Shown here piece after piece: positions 32,798-33,828 of a DNA stretch of 33,828 nt. The DNA comes from Colwellia sp. E2M01. GTDB lineage: Bacteria; Pseudomonadota; Gammaproteobacteria; Enterobacterales; Alteromonadaceae. Numbering within the stretch: position 1 is the first letter of the stretch; every line of letters begins with the position of its first letter. Location: NCBI RefSeq assembly GCF_018860585.1, contig NZ_JAHKPR010000044.1:1-33828 (forward strand), given 5' to 3'. The notes beneath the pieces are model-generated. The model worked only from the letters and a program-made list of their open reading frames with translations, did no database searches and was not told where the DNA came from. The position numbers and the translations under genes were made by a program.

Positions 32798-32855
32798 ACT
32801 TTAGATAAAATAATGACTTTTAGATAAAATAATAACTTTGAGATAAATAATAATG
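32798..32855. repeat. Imperfect tandem repeat, three copies, before the EamA gene
   Basis: ACTTTAGATAAAATAATG (32798-32815), ACTTTTAGATAAAATAATA (32816-32834) and ACTTTGAGATAAATAATAATG (32835-32855) are degenerate copies of an 18-21-bp unit. The array ends 14 bp before the EamA start codon and fills most of the gap after the TonB receptor gene. Confidence 0.7.
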
Positions 32856-32869
32856 ATGAGAGAGTTTTA

Positions 32870-33742
32870 ATGATTTATTTAGTGATCACCACACTCATTT
32901 GGGCTTTTTCATTTGGTCTTATTGGTAATACATTTAAAGGCCTTGATCCGCTACAAATAGCTGATACTCGGCTAATTATAGCGTTTATTGTTTTTCTTCC
33001 TTTTATTAAGTTAGTGAATACAAATAACAAAGAAAAAGGGCAACTGATACTTCTTGGTGCGCTGCAATATGGTGTAATGTATATATGTTACCTTTCAGCC
33101 TTTGATCATTTACCTTCACATTTAGTCGCGTTATTTAGCGTGCTTACGCCACTTTATATTGTGATTATTAATGATATTAGGCAGCGAACTTTCACGCCTT
33201 GGTATGTCGTAGCTACACTATTTTCAGTGTTTGGTGCCGCTATTATAAAAATGGGTGATATTGACTCAAGTGAAATTTGGTTTGGCTTTGGTTTAATGCA
33301 AATTGCCAATTTGGCGTTTGCTTTTGGACAAGTTTATTATCGCGATTGGAAGCAGGCGCGCCCCCAACTTAGTAACAGCTCAGTATTTGGCTTTTTGTAC
33401 TTAGGTGCGGCAATTTTTACCACCTTAGCAACCTTGCTAATTTCTCAGCAGTCTCCTATTCCTTTTGAAGCCACAGCAAGACAATGGTCTGTTTTAGTTT
33501 ATATGGGTGTTATTGCCTCAGGTTTAGGTTTTTATCTGTGGAATAAAGGTGGTACTCAAACCAGTGTTGGCGTGCTAGCGACCTTTAATAATGCGGTTGT
33601 ACCGTTAGCAATGTTCGCTTCTCTATTTGTGTTTGGTGAAGCTAAAGAAGCATCAGAGGGTGATCTTATTAGACTTGCTCTTGGCTCGTTCTTCATTTTT
33701 ATTGCATTGTTTATTGCCAAAAGGAAATCCACGAAGGGTTAA
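32870..33742 (+). CDS. EamA (drug/metabolite transporter) family permease
   Basis: An inner-membrane transporter of 290 aa with ten predicted helices arranged as two EamA repeats (about 1-128 and 137-285). Visible features are the first helix MIYLVITTLIWAFSFGLIGN, the helix-4 pattern PSHLVALFSVLTPLYIVIIN and its second-repeat counterpart VGVLATFNNAVVPLAMFASL. The C-terminus is short and basic (AKRKSTKG). GAGAG lies 6 bases before the ATG. DMT permeases export or import amino acids, nucleobases and related metabolites; specificity cannot be read from sequence. Location directly after a TonB receptor suggests a joint uptake route. Confidence 0.9.
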   Translation: MIYLVITTLIWAFSFGLIGNTFKGLDPLQIADTRLIIAFIVFLPFIKLVNTNNKEKGQLILLGALQYGVMYICYLSAFDHLPSHLVALFSVLTPLYIVIINDIRQRTFTPWYVVATLFSVFGAAIIKMGDIDSSEIWFGFGLMQIANLAFAFGQVYYRDWKQARPQLSNSSVFGFLYLGAAIFTTLATLLISQQSPIPFEATARQWSVLVYMGVIASGLGFYLWNKGGTQTSVGVLATFNNAVVPLAMFASLFVFGEAKEASEGDLIRLALGSFFIFIALFIAKRKSTKG

Positions 33743-33810
33743 GAAACAAGCATATAAAACGAGAATTAAACTTGGGTTAAACCTGAGTTAAAGCTAGTAC
33801 GAAAATCTAA

Positions 33811-33828
33811 TACCAAGTTGATTAAGTT
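33811..33828. mobile_element. Left end of a second MITE-like repeat, cut by the window edge
   Basis: TACCAAGTTGATTAAGTT matches 17 of 18 bases of the left end of the repeat at 23891-23944, and its TACCAA end pairs better with the TTGGTA right end of that copy than the copy's own left end does. The remainder is outside the window. Confidence 0.65.

Overview
The window is a 33.8-kb piece of an AT-rich gammaproteobacterial chromosome. Gene content (CysJIH, MurB-BirA-CoaX, PspA/PspC, EpmA, RraB, a TIGR04219-type outer-membrane protein beside a DUF2333 protein) and protein flavour point to a marine Alteromonadales bacterium, most like Colwellia or Thalassotalea. That placement is inference from gene families, not a database result. 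Nearly everything is chromosomal housekeeping or envelope function. I see no phage, integrase, transposase, CRISPR array, rRNA or tRNA.

Layout. (1) 1-1.2 kb: 3' part of tuf (EF-Tu), then a long imperfect palindrome, an intrinsic terminator and a small inverted repeat. (2) 1.4-3.0 kb: epmA (EF-P lysylation), convergent with an unrecognised 221-aa gene. (3) 3.3-7.9 kb: leftward cysJ-cysI-cysH sulfate-assimilation operon with overlapping genes, a CysB-like inverted repeat upstream and a strong terminator downstream. (4) 7.9-11 kb: a lytic transglycosylase, a leftward pair DUF2333 / outer-membrane beta-barrel, and a PCu(A)C copper chaperone. (5) 11.1-13.4 kb: an enoyl-CoA isomerase-like gene, then a leftward psp stress operon (pspA, pspC, small membrane protein) with a plausible sigma-54 promoter. 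(6) 13.6-16.1 kb: a TetR regulator with an operator inside its own promoter, an acrylyl-CoA reductase/YhdH-type oxidoreductase and a nitroreductase, probably an electrophile-response cluster. (7) 16.3-17.7 kb: methyltransferase, a 53-aa Pmp3/YqaE protein and a small secreted protein. (8) 18-23.5 kb: murB-birA-coaX (overlapping), then mtnN, a CbiB/AmpE-like membrane protein and a TRIC-family protein. (9) 23.5-24 kb: a 5'-truncated DUF5610 gene remnant and a MITE-like repeat. (10) 24-27 kb: plsC-type acyltransferase with rraB, a DUF4136 lipoprotein, and a TraB/GumN protein. (11) 27-30.6 kb: a DcaP-like porin in an operon with a secreted glutaminase, and an MsrA variant. (12) 30.8-33.8 kb: a TonB-dependent receptor followed by an EamA permease.

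The window opens inside tuf, a gene usually present in two near-identical copies, and closes inside a sequence that matches an internal repeat (17 of 18 bases with 23891-23908). Both edges therefore look like short-read assembly breaks at repeats. No clearly novel defence or mobile system is visible. The most interesting leads are the porin/secreted-glutaminase operon, the TonB receptor/EamA pair, the tuf 3' palindrome, the psp operon without an adjacent pspF, the mtnN-CbiB-like-TRIC cluster lacking btuF, and the dispersed repeat family.
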